Notes: generated by a model from the sequence alone, not told the origin. DNA of 64,000 nt from Igneacidithiobacillus copahuensis (GCF_018854015.1 NZ_JAAXYO010000028.1:1-64000); one strand, 5' to 3'; numbered from the stretch's first letter, positions 20,472 to 32,099 are shown. Numbers and translations: made by a program.

Positions 20472-22099
20472 CTTTTCTCCTGTAGACAATCCGGGTCCCA
20501 AGGATGGAAGCCGTTGCTGATAGGGTAGCGGCGGTCCTTGCCAAATGCCAGAGGGCTGATGCGCACCCCCGGTGCCGCCTGGCGCCTCTTGTATTCGGCA
20601 CGATCGATCAGGCGCAGGGTGCGCTCCACCGTGGCGGCGGGAAATCCGCGCGCGATGATCTCCGTACGCCCCTCCCCCCGCTCGATATAGGCGTGGATGA
20701 TTGCGTCGAGGACGTCGTAGGGCGGCAGGCTGTCCTGGTCGGTTTGGTCTGGCGCCAGTTCGGCTGAGGGCGCTCGTTCGAGAACACGTGGCGGGATTAC
20801 CTCGCCTTGCCCATTTCGATAGCGTGCCAGCTCATAGACCAGGGTCTTGGGACAATCCTTGATCAGGGCAAAGCCGCCGGCCATGTCGCCATAGAGGGTG
20901 GCATAGCCCACCGCCATTTCGCTCTTGTTGCCGGTGCTGAGCAAGAGCTGACCGAATTTGTTGGAATAGGCCATGAGCAGGGCGCCGCGAATGCGCGCCT
21001 GGAGATTTTCCTCGGTCACATCGGCGGCGCGCCCGGCAAAGACCGGTGCCAAGGTTTCGAGATAGGCATCGAAGAGCCCGTCGATGGGGATGATGTCGTA
21101 GCCCACCCCGAGCTTCCTGGCCTCTGCCTCGGCATCTTCGATACTCATTGCAGCGGTGTAGCGGGATGGCAAAATCAGGGCATGTACCCGTTCCGCGCCC
21201 AGGGCATCGGCGGCGAGCGCCAACGTCAGGGCGCTGTCGATACCGCCGGACAGCCCCAGTACCACACCGGAAAAACCATTTTTCTGCACATAGTCGCGCA
21301 GCCCGGTCTGCAGCGCCGTATAGACCTCGGCAACGGGAGAGAGCTCCGGCGCCATGGGTCCACCCCACCACTGTTTGCGCGCGACGTCGACCTCGAGCAT
21401 GAGGAGTTCGCTGGCAAAGGCAGGGGCGCGGGCGATCACCTGGCCGCGCGCATCGACGGCAAAGGAAGCGCCATCAAAGACCAGCTCATCCTGCCCACCC
21501 ACCAGATTCGCATAGAGAACAGCGGCACCGGCTTCCCGCGCGCGCCGCGCGGCGACCCTCTGCCGCTCTGCCTGTTTGGCGCGATGAAAGGGCGACGCAT
21601 TGAGCACTATTACAGCATCGGCAGTGCCAGGCTCGGAGAGCAACGGCAGCTCGTCACACCAAAGGTCTTCACAGATGCGCAGGACCAGGCGCAGCCCCTC
21701 CAGGGTAAAGATCAGCTCGTCGCCGCCGGGATGGAAATAGCGCTTTTCATCGAACACCTGATAGTTGGGCAGACAATGTTTGGCGTAACTGCCCTCGATC
21801 CGCCCGCCGCGCAAGAGGCTTGCCGCGTTGTACAAGCGTCCGTCCCGGCGCAACGGATGACCGACGAGCAGCGGCAGGGGACAATCCCCTGCGAGCGTCT
21901 CCAGGGCCTGGGCGCAACAGTCGAGAAAGTCATTGCGCAGTAATAAATCTTCTGGGGGATAGCCGGAGAGTACCAGCTCCGGCGCAACCATTAGCGCTGC
22001 CCCCTGCGCTTTTGCTTCTCGGGCTAGTTGCAGGAGCAGCGCCGCATTGCCCGCCACGTCCCCAACGCGGGGATTGCATTGGGCCAGGGCAATACGCAT
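20468..22099 (-). CDS. nadE: Glutamine-dependent NAD+ synthetase
   Basis: The 543-aa protein joins an N-terminal nitrilase-type glutaminase domain (APELVLSGYPPEDLLL, catalytic Cys in RICEDLWCD) to a C-terminal synthetase with the PP-loop GLSGGIDSAL. It amidates deamido-NAD using ammonia from glutamine, the last step of NAD synthesis. It follows sucD by 3 nt and overlaps glnB by 4 nt, so its expression is tied to both. Confidence 0.96.
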   Translation of the reverse strand: MRIALAQCNPRVGDVAGNAALLLQLAREAKAQGAALMVAPELVLSGYPPEDLLLRNDFLDCCAQALETLAGDCPLPLLVGHPLRRDGRLYNAASLLRGGRIEGSYAKHCLPNYQVFDEKRYFHPGGDELIFTLEGLRLVLRICEDLWCDELPLLSEPGTADAVIVLNASPFHRAKQAERQRVAARRAREAGAAVLYANLVGGQDELVFDGASFAVDARGQVIARAPAFASELLMLEVDVARKQWWGGPMAPELSPVAEVYTALQTGLRDYVQKNGFSGVVLGLSGGIDSALTLALAADALGAERVHALILPSRYTAAMSIEDAEAEARKLGVGYDIIPIDGLFDAYLETLAPVFAGRAADVTEENLQARIRGALLMAYSNKFGQLLLSTGNKSEMAVGYATLYGDMAGGFALIKDCPKTLVYELARYRNGQGEVIPPRVLERAPSAELAPDQTDQDSLPPYDVLDAIIHAYIERGEGRTEIIARGFPAATVERTLRLIDRAEYKRRQAAPGVRISPLAFGKDRRYPISNGFHPWDPDCLQEKR

Positions 22100-22102
22100 G
22101 CT

Positions 22103-22978
22103 TCAGGCGCCGAGCAGGGCTGCGGCCTGGTTTCCCAGCTCCGCTGGCGAGGACACGCAGTGCACCCCGGCGGCGCGCAGAATCTCGTACTTTGCGGCTG
22201 CCGTGCCCGCGCCGCCATCGATGATGGCACCGGCGTGTCCCATGCGTTTCCCCTTGGGCGCCGTCGAGCCGGCGATAAAGGCCACTACCGGCTTCGTCAT
22301 GTTCTGGCGAATGAACTCCGCCGCCTCTTCTTCCAGACGTCCGCCGATCTCTCCCACCATGATCACCAATTCCGTCTGCGCATCCGCCTCAAAGAGACGC
22401 AGCACCTCGACAAAATCCATACCGATAATGGGATCGCCACCGATTCCCACACAGCTGCTCTGTCCCAGGCCCAGGCGCGTGGTCTGCTCCACCGCCTCGT
22501 AGGTCAGGGTACCGGAGCGCGACACGATGCCCACCCGCCCGGGGAGATGGATCGAGCCGGGCATGATGCCGGTCTTGGCCTGCCCCGGGGTGATGACCCC
22601 CGGGCAATTCGGGCCGATCAGACGAACATGGGGATGCTTGGCGAGATACTGCTTGACGAGCAGCATGTCATGCACCGGAATGCCCTCGGTGATGCAGACG
22701 ATCAGTTCGATCCCGGCTGCCGCTGCTTCGATGATGGCATCGGCGGCGAAGGGCGAAGGTACATAAATCACCGTCGCCTCGGCCCCGGTCGCGGCTGCCG
22801 CCTGTGCCACGGTGTCAAAGACCGGCAGACCCAGGTGCTCGCTGCCCCCCTTGCCCGGCGTCACGCCGCCTACCATGCGCGTACCGTAGGCGATGGCCTG
22901 TTCCGAGTGGAAGGTTCCCTGCTTACCAGTAAAGCCCTGGCAGATGACGCGGGTGTCGTGACGGAGAAGAATGCTCAT
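22103..22978 (-). CDS. sucD: Succinyl-CoA synthetase alpha subunit
   Basis: The 291-aa protein has the N-terminal CoA-binding Rossmann segment (VICQGFTGKQGTFH) and the phosphohistidine motif GHAGAIIDGG near residue 247. With SucC it interconverts succinyl-CoA and succinate with nucleotide formation. In an obligate autotroph the enzyme probably supplies succinyl-CoA rather than completing a cycle; this is inference. It overlaps the small membrane-protein gene upstream by 4 nt. Confidence 0.97.
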   Translation of the reverse strand: MSILLRHDTRVICQGFTGKQGTFHSEQAIAYGTRMVGGVTPGKGGSEHLGLPVFDTVAQAAAATGAEATVIYVPSPFAADAIIEAAAAGIELIVCITEGIPVHDMLLVKQYLAKHPHVRLIGPNCPGVITPGQAKTGIMPGSIHLPGRVGIVSRSGTLTYEAVEQTTRLGLGQSSCVGIGGDPIIGMDFVEVLRLFEADAQTELVIMVGEIGGRLEEEAAEFIRQNMTKPVVAFIAGSTAPKGKRMGHAGAIIDGGAGTAAAKYEILRAAGVHCVSSPAELGNQAAALLGA

Positions 22979-23316
22979 GAGTGAATCCCGAAATAGAGTA
23001 GCAAGGCGATGATGATCAACTCGCCGATAACCAGAAAGAGGAGCAGGGGTCCGCGCCGAGGCAGCCCACGCTGCTCGATGAGCGCCCGCAATTCTGCAAC
23101 TTCGCGACGTAGGGCATGCAGATCATCGGCCTGGGCCAGATCCTTGAGGCGCTCTTCAAGGACCTGATCGACGATGACCGCCGTTCCTGCCAGGTTTTCT
23201 GCCGTCTTGCGATCCGCGCCGCGTTTGACATAGGTTTCCGCCAGACGCGAGATCAGCGGCCCGGAGTGCCGCAGCAGGGGCCAGAGCTTCTGCAACCAGA
23301 CGACATTGATGTCCAC
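22975..23316 (-). CDS. Small tail-anchored protein encoded between sucC and sucD
   Basis: The 113-aa product has a soluble N-terminal part, a probable coiled coil at about residues 52-85 (LEERLKDLAQADDLHALRREVAELRALI), and one C-terminal membrane helix (about 90-110, LLLFLVIGELIIIALLLYF). It starts at GTG 1 nt after the sucC stop and overlaps the sucD start by 4 nt, so it is translated with both subunits. I do not recognise the family. A gene between sucC and sucD is unusual. A role in holding the synthetase near the membrane is possible, but only context supports it. Confidence 0.75.
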   Translation of the reverse strand: MDINVVWLQKLWPLLRHSGPLISRLAETYVKRGADRKTAENLAGTAVIVDQVLEERLKDLAQADDLHALRREVAELRALIEQRGLPRRGPLLLFLVIGELIIIALLLYFGIHS

Positions 23317-23317
23317 A

Positions 23318-24481
23318 TCAAGTCCGGGCGGCCTCTACCGCCTTGCACGCCGCATCGGTCAAGCCCTCGGCGACGATCATGCGCAGTCCGCTCTCCCTCA
23401 GCATCGCCATCCCCTCCTCCTTCTTGGTGCCTTCCAGACGCACCACCACCGGCAAGTGGATACCCACCTCGCTGGCGGCCTGGATGATACCCTGGGCGAG
23501 AAGATCGCAGCGAGTGATGCCGCCAAAAATATTGACCAGGATGGCCTTTACCCGCTGGTCGGAGAGGATGAGTTTGAATGCCTGGGTCACCTTGTCGGCG
23601 GCCGCCCCCCCACCAACATCGAGGAAATTGGCCGGTTCCCCACCATGCAGCTTGATCAGGTCCATGGTAGCCATGGCCAGCCCTGCGCCATTGACCATGC
23701 AACCGATATTGCCATCGAGGGAGATGTAATTCAGGCCAAACTGCCGCGCCGTGATCTCTCGCGGGTCCTGCTGGGTGGAATCAAAAAGTTCGTCGGACTC
23801 GGGGTGGCGATACAGGGCGTTATCGTCCATCACCACCTTGGCATCCAACGCGAGAACCTTGCCCTCTTGCGTCAAGGCCAGGGGGTTGACCTCCACCATC
23901 TGCGCATCCAGCCGCCGCGCCAGTTGGTACATGCCCTGCATGACCTTGACCAATTGCTGCACCGCCGCCGCCGGCAAACCCCAGGCAAAGCCCAGGTCCC
24001 GCGCCTGGTAGGGCAGGAAGCCGATGCCGGGATCGAGGACGATGCGCTGGATTGCCTCGGGGCGCGTTGCCGCCAGCGTCTCGATTTCCATGCCTCCCTC
24101 GGCCGAGGCGATGAAGGTCAGGCGCGCTGCCGCCCGATCCACTAACAAGGCAAGATAAAACTCACGCGCAATCTGACTGGGTTCCTCGATGAGCAGGGCG
24201 GCGACATGCTGCCCTTCCGGGCCGGTCTGGGCGGTCACCAGGCGTTTTCCCAGCAGGGACTGGGCCGCCGCCTCCACCTCCGCGATGCTGTGTACCCGCT
24301 GCACACCACCGGCCTTGCCCCGGCCACCGGCATGCACCTGGGCCTTCAGTACCCAGTCACCGCCCCCCAGGGCGCGGGCCTGATTGACGGCCTCCTTGAC
24401 GGAAAACGCCGGTATCCCCTTGGGTACCGGCACCCCTTCTTCGGCCAGCAGACGCTTGGCCTGATATTCATGCAGATTCAA
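23318..24481 (-). CDS. sucC: Succinyl-CoA synthetase beta subunit
   Basis: The 387-aa protein begins MNLHEYQAKRLLAEEGVPVPKG, the standard SucC start, followed by an ATP-grasp domain with VLKAQVHAGGRGKAGGV and a C-terminal CoA-ligase domain with NIFGGITRCD. It provides nucleotide binding for the SucCD complex. It starts 4 nt after the icd stop. Confidence 0.97.
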   Translation of the reverse strand: MNLHEYQAKRLLAEEGVPVPKGIPAFSVKEAVNQARALGGGDWVLKAQVHAGGRGKAGGVQRVHSIAEVEAAAQSLLGKRLVTAQTGPEGQHVAALLIEEPSQIAREFYLALLVDRAAARLTFIASAEGGMEIETLAATRPEAIQRIVLDPGIGFLPYQARDLGFAWGLPAAAVQQLVKVMQGMYQLARRLDAQMVEVNPLALTQEGKVLALDAKVVMDDNALYRHPESDELFDSTQQDPREITARQFGLNYISLDGNIGCMVNGAGLAMATMDLIKLHGGEPANFLDVGGGAAADKVTQAFKLILSDQRVKAILVNIFGGITRCDLLAQGIIQAASEVGIHLPVVVRLEGTKKEEGMAMLRESGLRMIVAEGLTDAACKAVEAART

Positions 24482-24485
24482 TGGG

Positions 24486-25750
<1,265 letters not shown>

Positions 25751-25754
<4 letters not shown>

Positions 25755-27688
25755 GCCGTCTTCTCCAATTGCTCACTGGCCCAGGACAAGGCGCCACCCT
25801 TGCGAATCAGTTCCAGGTCGCGTTCGCTGGCCAACTGCGGCTGTACAGCAATCTCGATGCCCTGACTGAGGTCCTGCAGCAGTAATGTCTTGCCCAGGCC
25901 CAAGCCTCGGATGTCCAATGCCAGTTCGTCACCGGCCTGCATCTTCTCATAGTCGGCGGCGTTGACGAAGGTCAGCGGCAGAATGCCGAAGTTGATCAGG
26001 TTGGCGAGGTGGATGCGCGCAAAGGACTGCACCAGCACCGCTTTCACCCCCAGATAGCGGGGCGCCAGGGCCGCATGTTCGCGGCTGGAACCCTGACCAT
26101 AGTTGTGCCCAGCAACGATGAAGCCACCGCCGGAACTCTTGGCCCGACTGGGGAAGCTTTCATCGACCACATGGAAGACATACTCCGAAATGGCTGGCAG
26201 GTTGGAACGCAGGGGCAGGACCTTGGCCCCCGCCGGCATGATGTGATCGGTGGTGATGTCATCCCCCAGGCGAATGAGGACGGAACCGCGAATTTCGTCG
26301 GGTGCCGCATGATTCACCGGCAGCTTGGCAATGTTGGGGCCACGCAGCACCTCCACCTTCTCTGGCTCGCCCGCGGGCGCCACGATCATGCGGTCGTCCA
26401 CCAGGAACTGCCCAGGCAAATCCACCTGGATAGGCGCCATACCCAGATCGCGCGGGTCGGTGATCACCCCCGTCAAGGCGCAGGCAGCGCAGGTCTCGGG
26501 ACTGGCGAGATACACCGCGGCATTCTTGGTGCCCGAACGACCGTAAAAATTGCGGTTGAAGGAGCGGATGGAGACCCCTTCGCTGGGCGGCGCGAAGCCC
26601 ATGCCAATGCAGGGACCGCAAGCCGATTCCAGGATGCGCGCACCAGCGCCAATAAAATTGAGCAGGCCGCCATCCTGGGTGACCATCTCCATGACCTGCC
26701 GGGAACCCGGCGAGATTCCCAGACTCACCCCTTCCGCAACCACCTTGCCCTTGAGCATGGCAGACACCGTCATCAGATCGGTATAAGACGAGTTGGTACA
26801 GGAACCAATCGCCACCTGCGCCACCGGCGTACCGGCAACCTCCCGCACGGTCTTCACGTTGTCCGGGCTATGCGGACAGGCAATCAGTGGCTCCAGGGTA
26901 TCGAGATCGATCTCCAGGACCTCGTCATAGCTGGCGCCAGCATCCGCCACCCACTCCGACCAATCGGCCTCCCGGCCCTGCGCCTTGAGATAGGCGCGGG
27001 TGACCGCATCGCTGGGAAAGACGCTGGTGGTAGCCCCCAGTTCGGCGCCCATATTGGTAATGGTGGAACGTGCCGGCACCGACAGACTGGCGACGCCCGG
27101 GCCAAAATACTCGAAGACCTTGCCCACGCCACCCTTGACGGTCTTGCGGCGCAGCACTTCGAGGATGATGTCCTTGGCGCTGACGAAAGGCTGCAGGCGG
27201 CCAGTCAATTTGACGCCGATTACCTGCGGCATGTTGAGATTGAAGGCCAGACCGCCCATGGCCAGGGCAATGTCGAGCCCACCGGCGCCAATGGCGAGCA
27301 TGCCGGCGCCGCCGGAGGTAGGAGTGTGCGAGTCGGAACCGAGCAGGGTACGCCCCGGCTTGGAGAAGCGTTCCAGGTGCACCTGATGGCAGATCCCATT
27401 GCCGGGACGGGAGAAATGAATCCCATACTTGGCAGCGAAACTCTGCAGGAAGCGGTGGTCATCGGCGTTCTCGAAGCCAGACTGCAGCATATTGTGATCG
27501 ACATAGGAGACCGACAGCTCGGTGCGCACCTTGGGCAATCCCAACGCCTCGAACTGCAGATACGCCATGGTACCCGTAGCGTCCTGGGTCAGGGTCTGGT
27601 CGATGCGGATCGAGATGGGACTGCCGGCCTGCAACTCACCACTGACGAGGTGAGCGGCAATGATTTTCTGCGTGACGTTGTGGGCCAT
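25751..27688 (-). CDS. acn: Aconitate hydratase (short, Aquifex-type)
   Basis: The 645-aa protein has the cluster-ligand segments IGSCTNSSYTDL and ACGPCIGMG and the C-terminal swivel domain ending NFGILPLTF. At about 645 residues it is much shorter than E. coli AcnA (about 890) and fits the putative Aquifex-type aconitase group. ATG 27688 is chosen because AAGGAG lies 7 nt before it. It isomerises citrate to isocitrate for Icd. The 75-nt gap from gltX contains a weak TTGGCG-N17-CATTAT element, so an internal promoter is possible. Confidence 0.93.
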
Positions 27689-27763
27689 AGCGAAACTCCT
27701 TTTCAAGGCGGCAATCCATAAGAAACGATAATGACAAAAGCAGCCGTCTACGCCAAGGGGCAA

Positions 27764-29158
27764 TCACACCCAATCCTGCGCCCGCCGCAGGCGCCGCAAG
27801 GTCTCTTCTCGCCCCAGCACCGCCAAGGTCTGATCGAGGGGCGGGGAGACGGCGCAGCCCGCAACCGCCACTCGCAGCGGTTGCGCCACCTTGCCCAACT
27901 TGCCTTCTGCATGCTCTTGCGCCAATGCCTGCAACACCGTATGCACGGCGCCAGCCGTCCAGTCCGTGACCTGCTCCAAGGCGTGCCACGCCGCCTGCAA
28001 CAACGCCCCCTGCCCAGCGAGATGTTTGCTGCGATCCTTTTCCTCTGCCGTTTCCGGTGCCACATAAAACATCTTTGCGGCAGCGGCCATATCCACCAGG
28101 GTCTTCGCACGCTCCTGCAGCAGAGGGACGACTTTCTCTACCGCAGGACCAGCGGCGATTGCCGCGTCGTCCAATCCCACCAAATAGGGACGCAGCTGCC
28201 GCGCCAGCTCCTCGGCCGACAGAGTCTGCAGATGCTGGGCATTGAGCCATAGCAGCTTTTCGGGATTGAAGGCGGAGGCGGCCTTGTGTACCTCCCCGAT
28301 ACGGAAATGCTCGATCATCTCCGCGCGACTGAAGACTTCCTGATCGCCATGGGACCATCCCAGCCGCACCAGGAAGTTCAGCAGGGCATCCGGGAGAAAA
28401 CCCTGCTCGCGATATTCCAGCACGCTGACCGCGCCATGGCGCTTGGACAGCTTCTGTTTGTCCGGCCCAAGAATCATCGGCACATGGGCATACTGCGGGA
28501 CACTGGCGCCCAGGGCCTGCAGGATCTGCATCTGCCGCGGGGTATTGTTGAGGTGATCATCACCGCGGATGACCTGGGTGATACCCATATCCCAGTCGTC
28601 CACGACCACACAGAAATTGTAGGTGGGGGTACCGTCCGAGCGGGCAATGATCAGATCGTCGAGCTCGCTGTTTTGGAACACCACCCGTCCGTGCACCAGA
28701 TCCTCGACCACGGTTTCGCCGCTGTCGGGGCTGCGAAAGCGGATGACGGGAGAGACGCCCGGACGAGCCTCCGGTCGCTGCCGGCAGCGACCGTCGTAGC
28801 GAGGTTTCTCGCCCCGCGTCCGCTGCTCTTCCCGCATGAGATCCAGTTCTTCCTTGCTGCAATAGCAATGGTAGGCGGTACCAGCCGCCAGCATCTGTGC
28901 CAGCACCTCGCGATAACGCTCCATCCGCTGCGTCTGATAGAAGGGGCCCTCGTCCCAATCCAGACCCAACCACTGCATCCCCTCCAGGATGGCGGCGGTG
29001 GCTTCGGGCGTCGAGCGTTCGAGGTCCGTATCCTCGATGCGCAGGATGAATTGGCCCTGCTGTTGACGCGCATGCAACCAAGAGAAGAGCGCGGTTCGCA
29101 CTCCACCAATATGCAGGTAACCAGTGGGACTGGGGGCAAAACGGGTACGCACGGTCAT
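27764..29158 (-). CDS. gltX: Glutamyl-tRNA synthetase
   Basis: The 464-aa class I synthetase has the HIGH-type motif PSPTGYLHIGG and the KMSKS-type motif KLSKRHG. Acidithiobacillus is known to carry two GluRS paralogues with different tRNA preferences (tRNA-Glu versus tRNA-Gln); which one this is cannot be decided by eye. It is the first gene of the acn-icd-sucCD-nadE-glnB block, which links glutamate charging to 2-oxoglutarate supply. Confidence 0.95.
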   Translation of the reverse strand: MTVRTRFAPSPTGYLHIGGVRTALFSWLHARQQQGQFILRIEDTDLERSTPEATAAILEGMQWLGLDWDEGPFYQTQRMERYREVLAQMLAAGTAYHCYCSKEELDLMREEQRTRGEKPRYDGRCRQRPEARPGVSPVIRFRSPDSGETVVEDLVHGRVVFQNSELDDLIIARSDGTPTYNFCVVVDDWDMGITQVIRGDDHLNNTPRQMQILQALGASVPQYAHVPMILGPDKQKLSKRHGAVSVLEYREQGFLPDALLNFLVRLGWSHGDQEVFSRAEMIEHFRIGEVHKAASAFNPEKLLWLNAQHLQTLSAEELARQLRPYLVGLDDAAIAAGPAVEKVVPLLQERAKTLVDMAAAAKMFYVAPETAEEKDRSKHLAGQGALLQAAWHALEQVTDWTAGAVHTVLQALAQEHAEGKLGKVAQPLRVAVAGCAVSPPLDQTLAVLGREETLRRLRRAQDWV

Positions 29159-29202
29159 CGACTCTGAATCCTTATCTTGCTTCTGTACGAGTAGCGGGGC
29201 CC

Positions 29203-29211
29203 ATCATATCA
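29203..29211 (-). promoter_or_regulatory. Extended -10 promoter candidate for gltX
   Basis: On the minus strand TGATATGAT gives an extended -10 (TG-n-TATGAT) about 45 nt upstream of the gltX start. No convincing -35 is visible. Confidence 0.45.
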
Positions 29212-29297
29212 GGCTTGCACCCTGCGCCACACTGCGCGTCGGGATTGCCGCATTTTGCCGGGCATCGATAGGAAATTTTGATAGTCCATAATTAGGA

Positions 29298-29326
29298 TTG
29301 ACGAGCATCGATGGACCCCCTAGTAT
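29298..29326 (+). promoter_or_regulatory. Sigma-70-type promoter for mltD
   Basis: TTGACG is followed after 17 nt by TAGTAT, with the start point predicted near 29333 and a leader of about 105 nt before the mltD ATG. The rest of the 280-nt gltX-mltD gap (29159-29438) holds the gltX promoter candidate and nothing else I can identify. Confidence 0.5.
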
Positions 29327-29438
29327 CAGCCGGATGGTCCTCGTGGGGATCGTCCCAGCGTTTTGTTTATATTTGCGAAAAGTCTGCAGATTTGGTCAGG
29401 GTGCACAATCGGGGCCTCCTCACCAAAGAAGGAGTAGT

Positions 29439-31298
29439 ATGCGAAAGTCGGTCATCGTCCTATCCACGAGCTGCGCGCTGCTGGCGTCACCACTCGCTTG
29501 GGCCAGCAACAGCGCCGCCACCTCACCCAGCACCAATGATCAGCAAGAATCTCTCTCCCAGTTGATCGCCAAACTGCAACCCAGTAGTCCAGCCCTGCAA
29601 GACCCCAACACGGATGCGCAGGGAGCCGTTCCGGAGGCGGCCAGTGACAGCTCGCAGCTCTTGCAGGAATTCCGCAGCCTGCAGCGCAGCGACGTGGCGC
29701 TGCAAAGCACGCAGGAGAGCATCTGGGCCGATCTGATAGATGGTTTTCGCATCAGCGATGTCTCCCGACCGCGGGTAGCCAAGTGGCGCAGTTGGTTCCT
29801 GCAGCACCAGGGCAAGCTGGAGGAGATCCTCCACAACTCCAGCCCCTTCTTGTACTACGTTGCCAATGCGGTGCACGAACGGGGCCTGCCCATGGAGCTG
29901 GCGTTGCTGCCTGCCATCGAGAGCGGCTACAACCCCAAGGCGTATTCTCCGGCAGCCGCGGCGGGGCTTTGGCAGTTCATTCCCGGCACTGCCAGAAATT
30001 TCGGTCTACAGAATACCCGCTGGGGCGACCCCCGCCTCAGCCTTACGGCCTCCACCAATGCCGCCCTCGATTATCTCTCCTATCTCTACAATTACTTTGG
30101 CGGCAACTGGCTCCTTGCCATCGCCGCCTATAATGCCGGTCAGGGTACCGTCTCGGCGGCCATACAGCAGAATGTTGCCGCGGGGGAACCCACCGACTTC
30201 TGGGATCTGAACCTGCCGAATCAGACGGAAAACTACGTTGCCGAGTTACTCGGGCTGGCACAAGTGATTCAGAATGCCCAAGCTTACCACATTGCCCTGC
30301 CAAGCATCCCCAACACCGCGCATATTGCCTTGGTGAATACACCGCGGCGGGTCAATTTGCAGGTTGCGGCGCAGTTGATGAACGTTTCCGTGACCGAGCT
30401 ACAACACCTGAATGCCGGGCTGAGTTACGGGGTGGCGCCAGCCGGTTACTCGCTGGTGGTCCCCAAGGACAAGGCGAAAACCCTGCGCACCGCCCTGCTG
30501 CAGATGCCGGAACCGGAAACGCCCGCTCCGACAGCGAGTCCAGTGCCAGCCGTCGCCGTACAGACCACACGGCCTACTCCCGCCGTGCATTACACCTCTG
30601 TACGATCTGGCGAAACCCTGTCCCAGCTTGCCCTTCGGACTGGCGTTTCCGTGCGTGATCTCGAGCGCTGGAATCATTTGCGCTCGGGCCGCCTCCTGCA
30701 GGTAGGGCAACGACTCACCATCTATGGCGGCAAGCCTATGGCCGTCGCCAGCGGGTACGCGCCACACAGTATCACCGTGCGTCCCGGCGAGAGTCTCTGG
30801 CAGCTGGCACAACGCGCCGGAGTCAGCGTGAACGCCCTGGCCAGCGCCAACGATATGAGTACGCGCAGTGTCATTCACCCCGGACAGAAACTGCAGTTGC
30901 CTGGCAACCACTTGCAAGAGGCTACCTATACCGTCGCCCAAAGCGGCGGCAGCATTCGCGTGCGACCCGGTGAAACCCTCTGGCAGATTGCCCAACGCGC
31001 CGGTGTGAGCGTATCCGCTATCGCGTCCTACAACGGTTTGCATAGCAAGAGCATGTTGCATCCCGGACAGGTATTGCGCCTCCCCGCCCGCGGGACGGAG
31101 GTGGCTGCGTTGAGTCCGCAGCAAGAACGGCTGGCCAGTGCCCCGCATGCTACTACCTACGTCGTCCGCCCCGGCGACACTGTCTGGCAGATTGCGCAGC
31201 AATTTCACGTCTCACCCCACGCCCTAGTGCAGTGGAATCGCCTGGCTTCGGCGAGTGACCTGCAGCCCGGCAAACATCTCACCATTTTCCTGCGTTGA
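29439..31298 (+). CDS. mltD: MltD-like lytic transglycosylase with LysM repeats
   Basis: The 619-aa precursor starts at the ATG after AAGGAG, with signal peptide SVIVLSTSCALLASPLAWA. The lytic transglycosylase domain (about 140-300) has the catalytic glutamate in PAIESGYNP and the GLWQFIPGTA motif. It is followed by one degenerate and four clear LysM units, each starting like VRPGETLWQIAQRAGVS and ending in a PGQ(K/R)L pattern. LysM units bind peptidoglycan glycan strands. No lipobox is present, unlike E. coli MltD, so it is probably periplasmic. Products would feed the AmpD/AmgK/MurU recycling enzymes. Confidence 0.93.
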   Translation: MRKSVIVLSTSCALLASPLAWASNSAATSPSTNDQQESLSQLIAKLQPSSPALQDPNTDAQGAVPEAASDSSQLLQEFRSLQRSDVALQSTQESIWADLIDGFRISDVSRPRVAKWRSWFLQHQGKLEEILHNSSPFLYYVANAVHERGLPMELALLPAIESGYNPKAYSPAAAAGLWQFIPGTARNFGLQNTRWGDPRLSLTASTNAALDYLSYLYNYFGGNWLLAIAAYNAGQGTVSAAIQQNVAAGEPTDFWDLNLPNQTENYVAELLGLAQVIQNAQAYHIALPSIPNTAHIALVNTPRRVNLQVAAQLMNVSVTELQHLNAGLSYGVAPAGYSLVVPKDKAKTLRTALLQMPEPETPAPTASPVPAVAVQTTRPTPAVHYTSVRSGETLSQLALRTGVSVRDLERWNHLRSGRLLQVGQRLTIYGGKPMAVASGYAPHSITVRPGESLWQLAQRAGVSVNALASANDMSTRSVIHPGQKLQLPGNHLQEATYTVAQSGGSIRVRPGETLWQIAQRAGVSVSAIASYNGLHSKSMLHPGQVLRLPARGTEVAALSPQQERLASAPHATTYVVRPGDTVWQIAQQFHVSPHALVQWNRLASASDLQPGKHLTIFLR

Positions 31299-31325
31299 CA
31301 GGGATTCTCGGAGCATTCACAGACC

Positions 31326-32099
31326 ATGGGTTTTTTACAGAATAAACAGGCTTTGGTAGTCGGCGTTGCCAACGAACGTTCCATTTGCTGGGGTATTGCC
31401 CAGGCGCTGGCACGGGAGGGAGCGGAAGTCCTGTTGACCTATCAGAGCGAGCGCACCAAAAGCCGGGTGGAAGACCTAGCGGCGCAGATTCAGGCGCCGG
31501 CCCCCTTGGCCCTGGATCTGATGGACGAGGCGCAGGTACGTGCTATCGTCGACGACCTGCAGCAACGTTGGGGAGGCGTGGATATCGCCATCCATGGTGC
31601 GGCCTTTGCACCTAAGGACGAGCTGTCTGGAAACTACGCGGACGTTACTACCCGAGAGGGTTTCCGCATCGCCCACGAAGTGTCGTCCTACAGCTTTACC
31701 GCCATGGCCCAGGCTCTGCGCCCACTGATGCAGGGACGCCATGGCGCCCTCCTCTCGCTCAGCTATCTGGGCGCCGAACGGGCGATGGCCAATTACAATG
31801 TCATGGGACTGGCCAAGGCCAGTCTGGAGGCAGGTGTACGCTACTTGGCCCACTCCCTGGGGCCCGAAGGGATCCGGGTAAACGCTATTTCTGCCGGTCC
31901 CATCCGCACCCTGGCGGCCAGCGGCATCAGCGAGTTTCGCAGCATCCTCGACCACTATGCCGCGCATGCCCCGCTGCGGCGCAACGTGACACAAGAGGAA
32001 GTCGGTAATGTCGCCGCCTTCCTCTGCTCGGATCTCGCCTCGGGCATCACCGGCGAAATCACCTACGTCGACGCCGGCTACAACATCGTCGGCTTCTAG
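31326..32099 (+). CDS. fabI: Enoyl-[acyl-carrier-protein] reductase FabI
   Basis: The 257-aa short-chain dehydrogenase-fold enzyme has the FabI cofactor start GVANERSICWGIAQAL and the active-site Tyr-x6-Lys in the YNVMGLAK region. It catalyses the last reductive step of fatty acid elongation. It starts 27 nt after mltD, so may be co-transcribed. Its last 4 nt overlap the end of convergent tal. Confidence 0.95.
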   Translation: MGFLQNKQALVVGVANERSICWGIAQALAREGAEVLLTYQSERTKSRVEDLAAQIQAPAPLALDLMDEAQVRAIVDDLQQRWGGVDIAIHGAAFAPKDELSGNYADVTTREGFRIAHEVSSYSFTAMAQALRPLMQGRHGALLSLSYLGAERAMANYNVMGLAKASLEAGVRYLAHSLGPEGIRVNAISAGPIRTLAASGISEFRSILDHYAAHAPLRRNVTQEEVGNVAAFLCSDLASGITGEITYVDAGYNIVGF

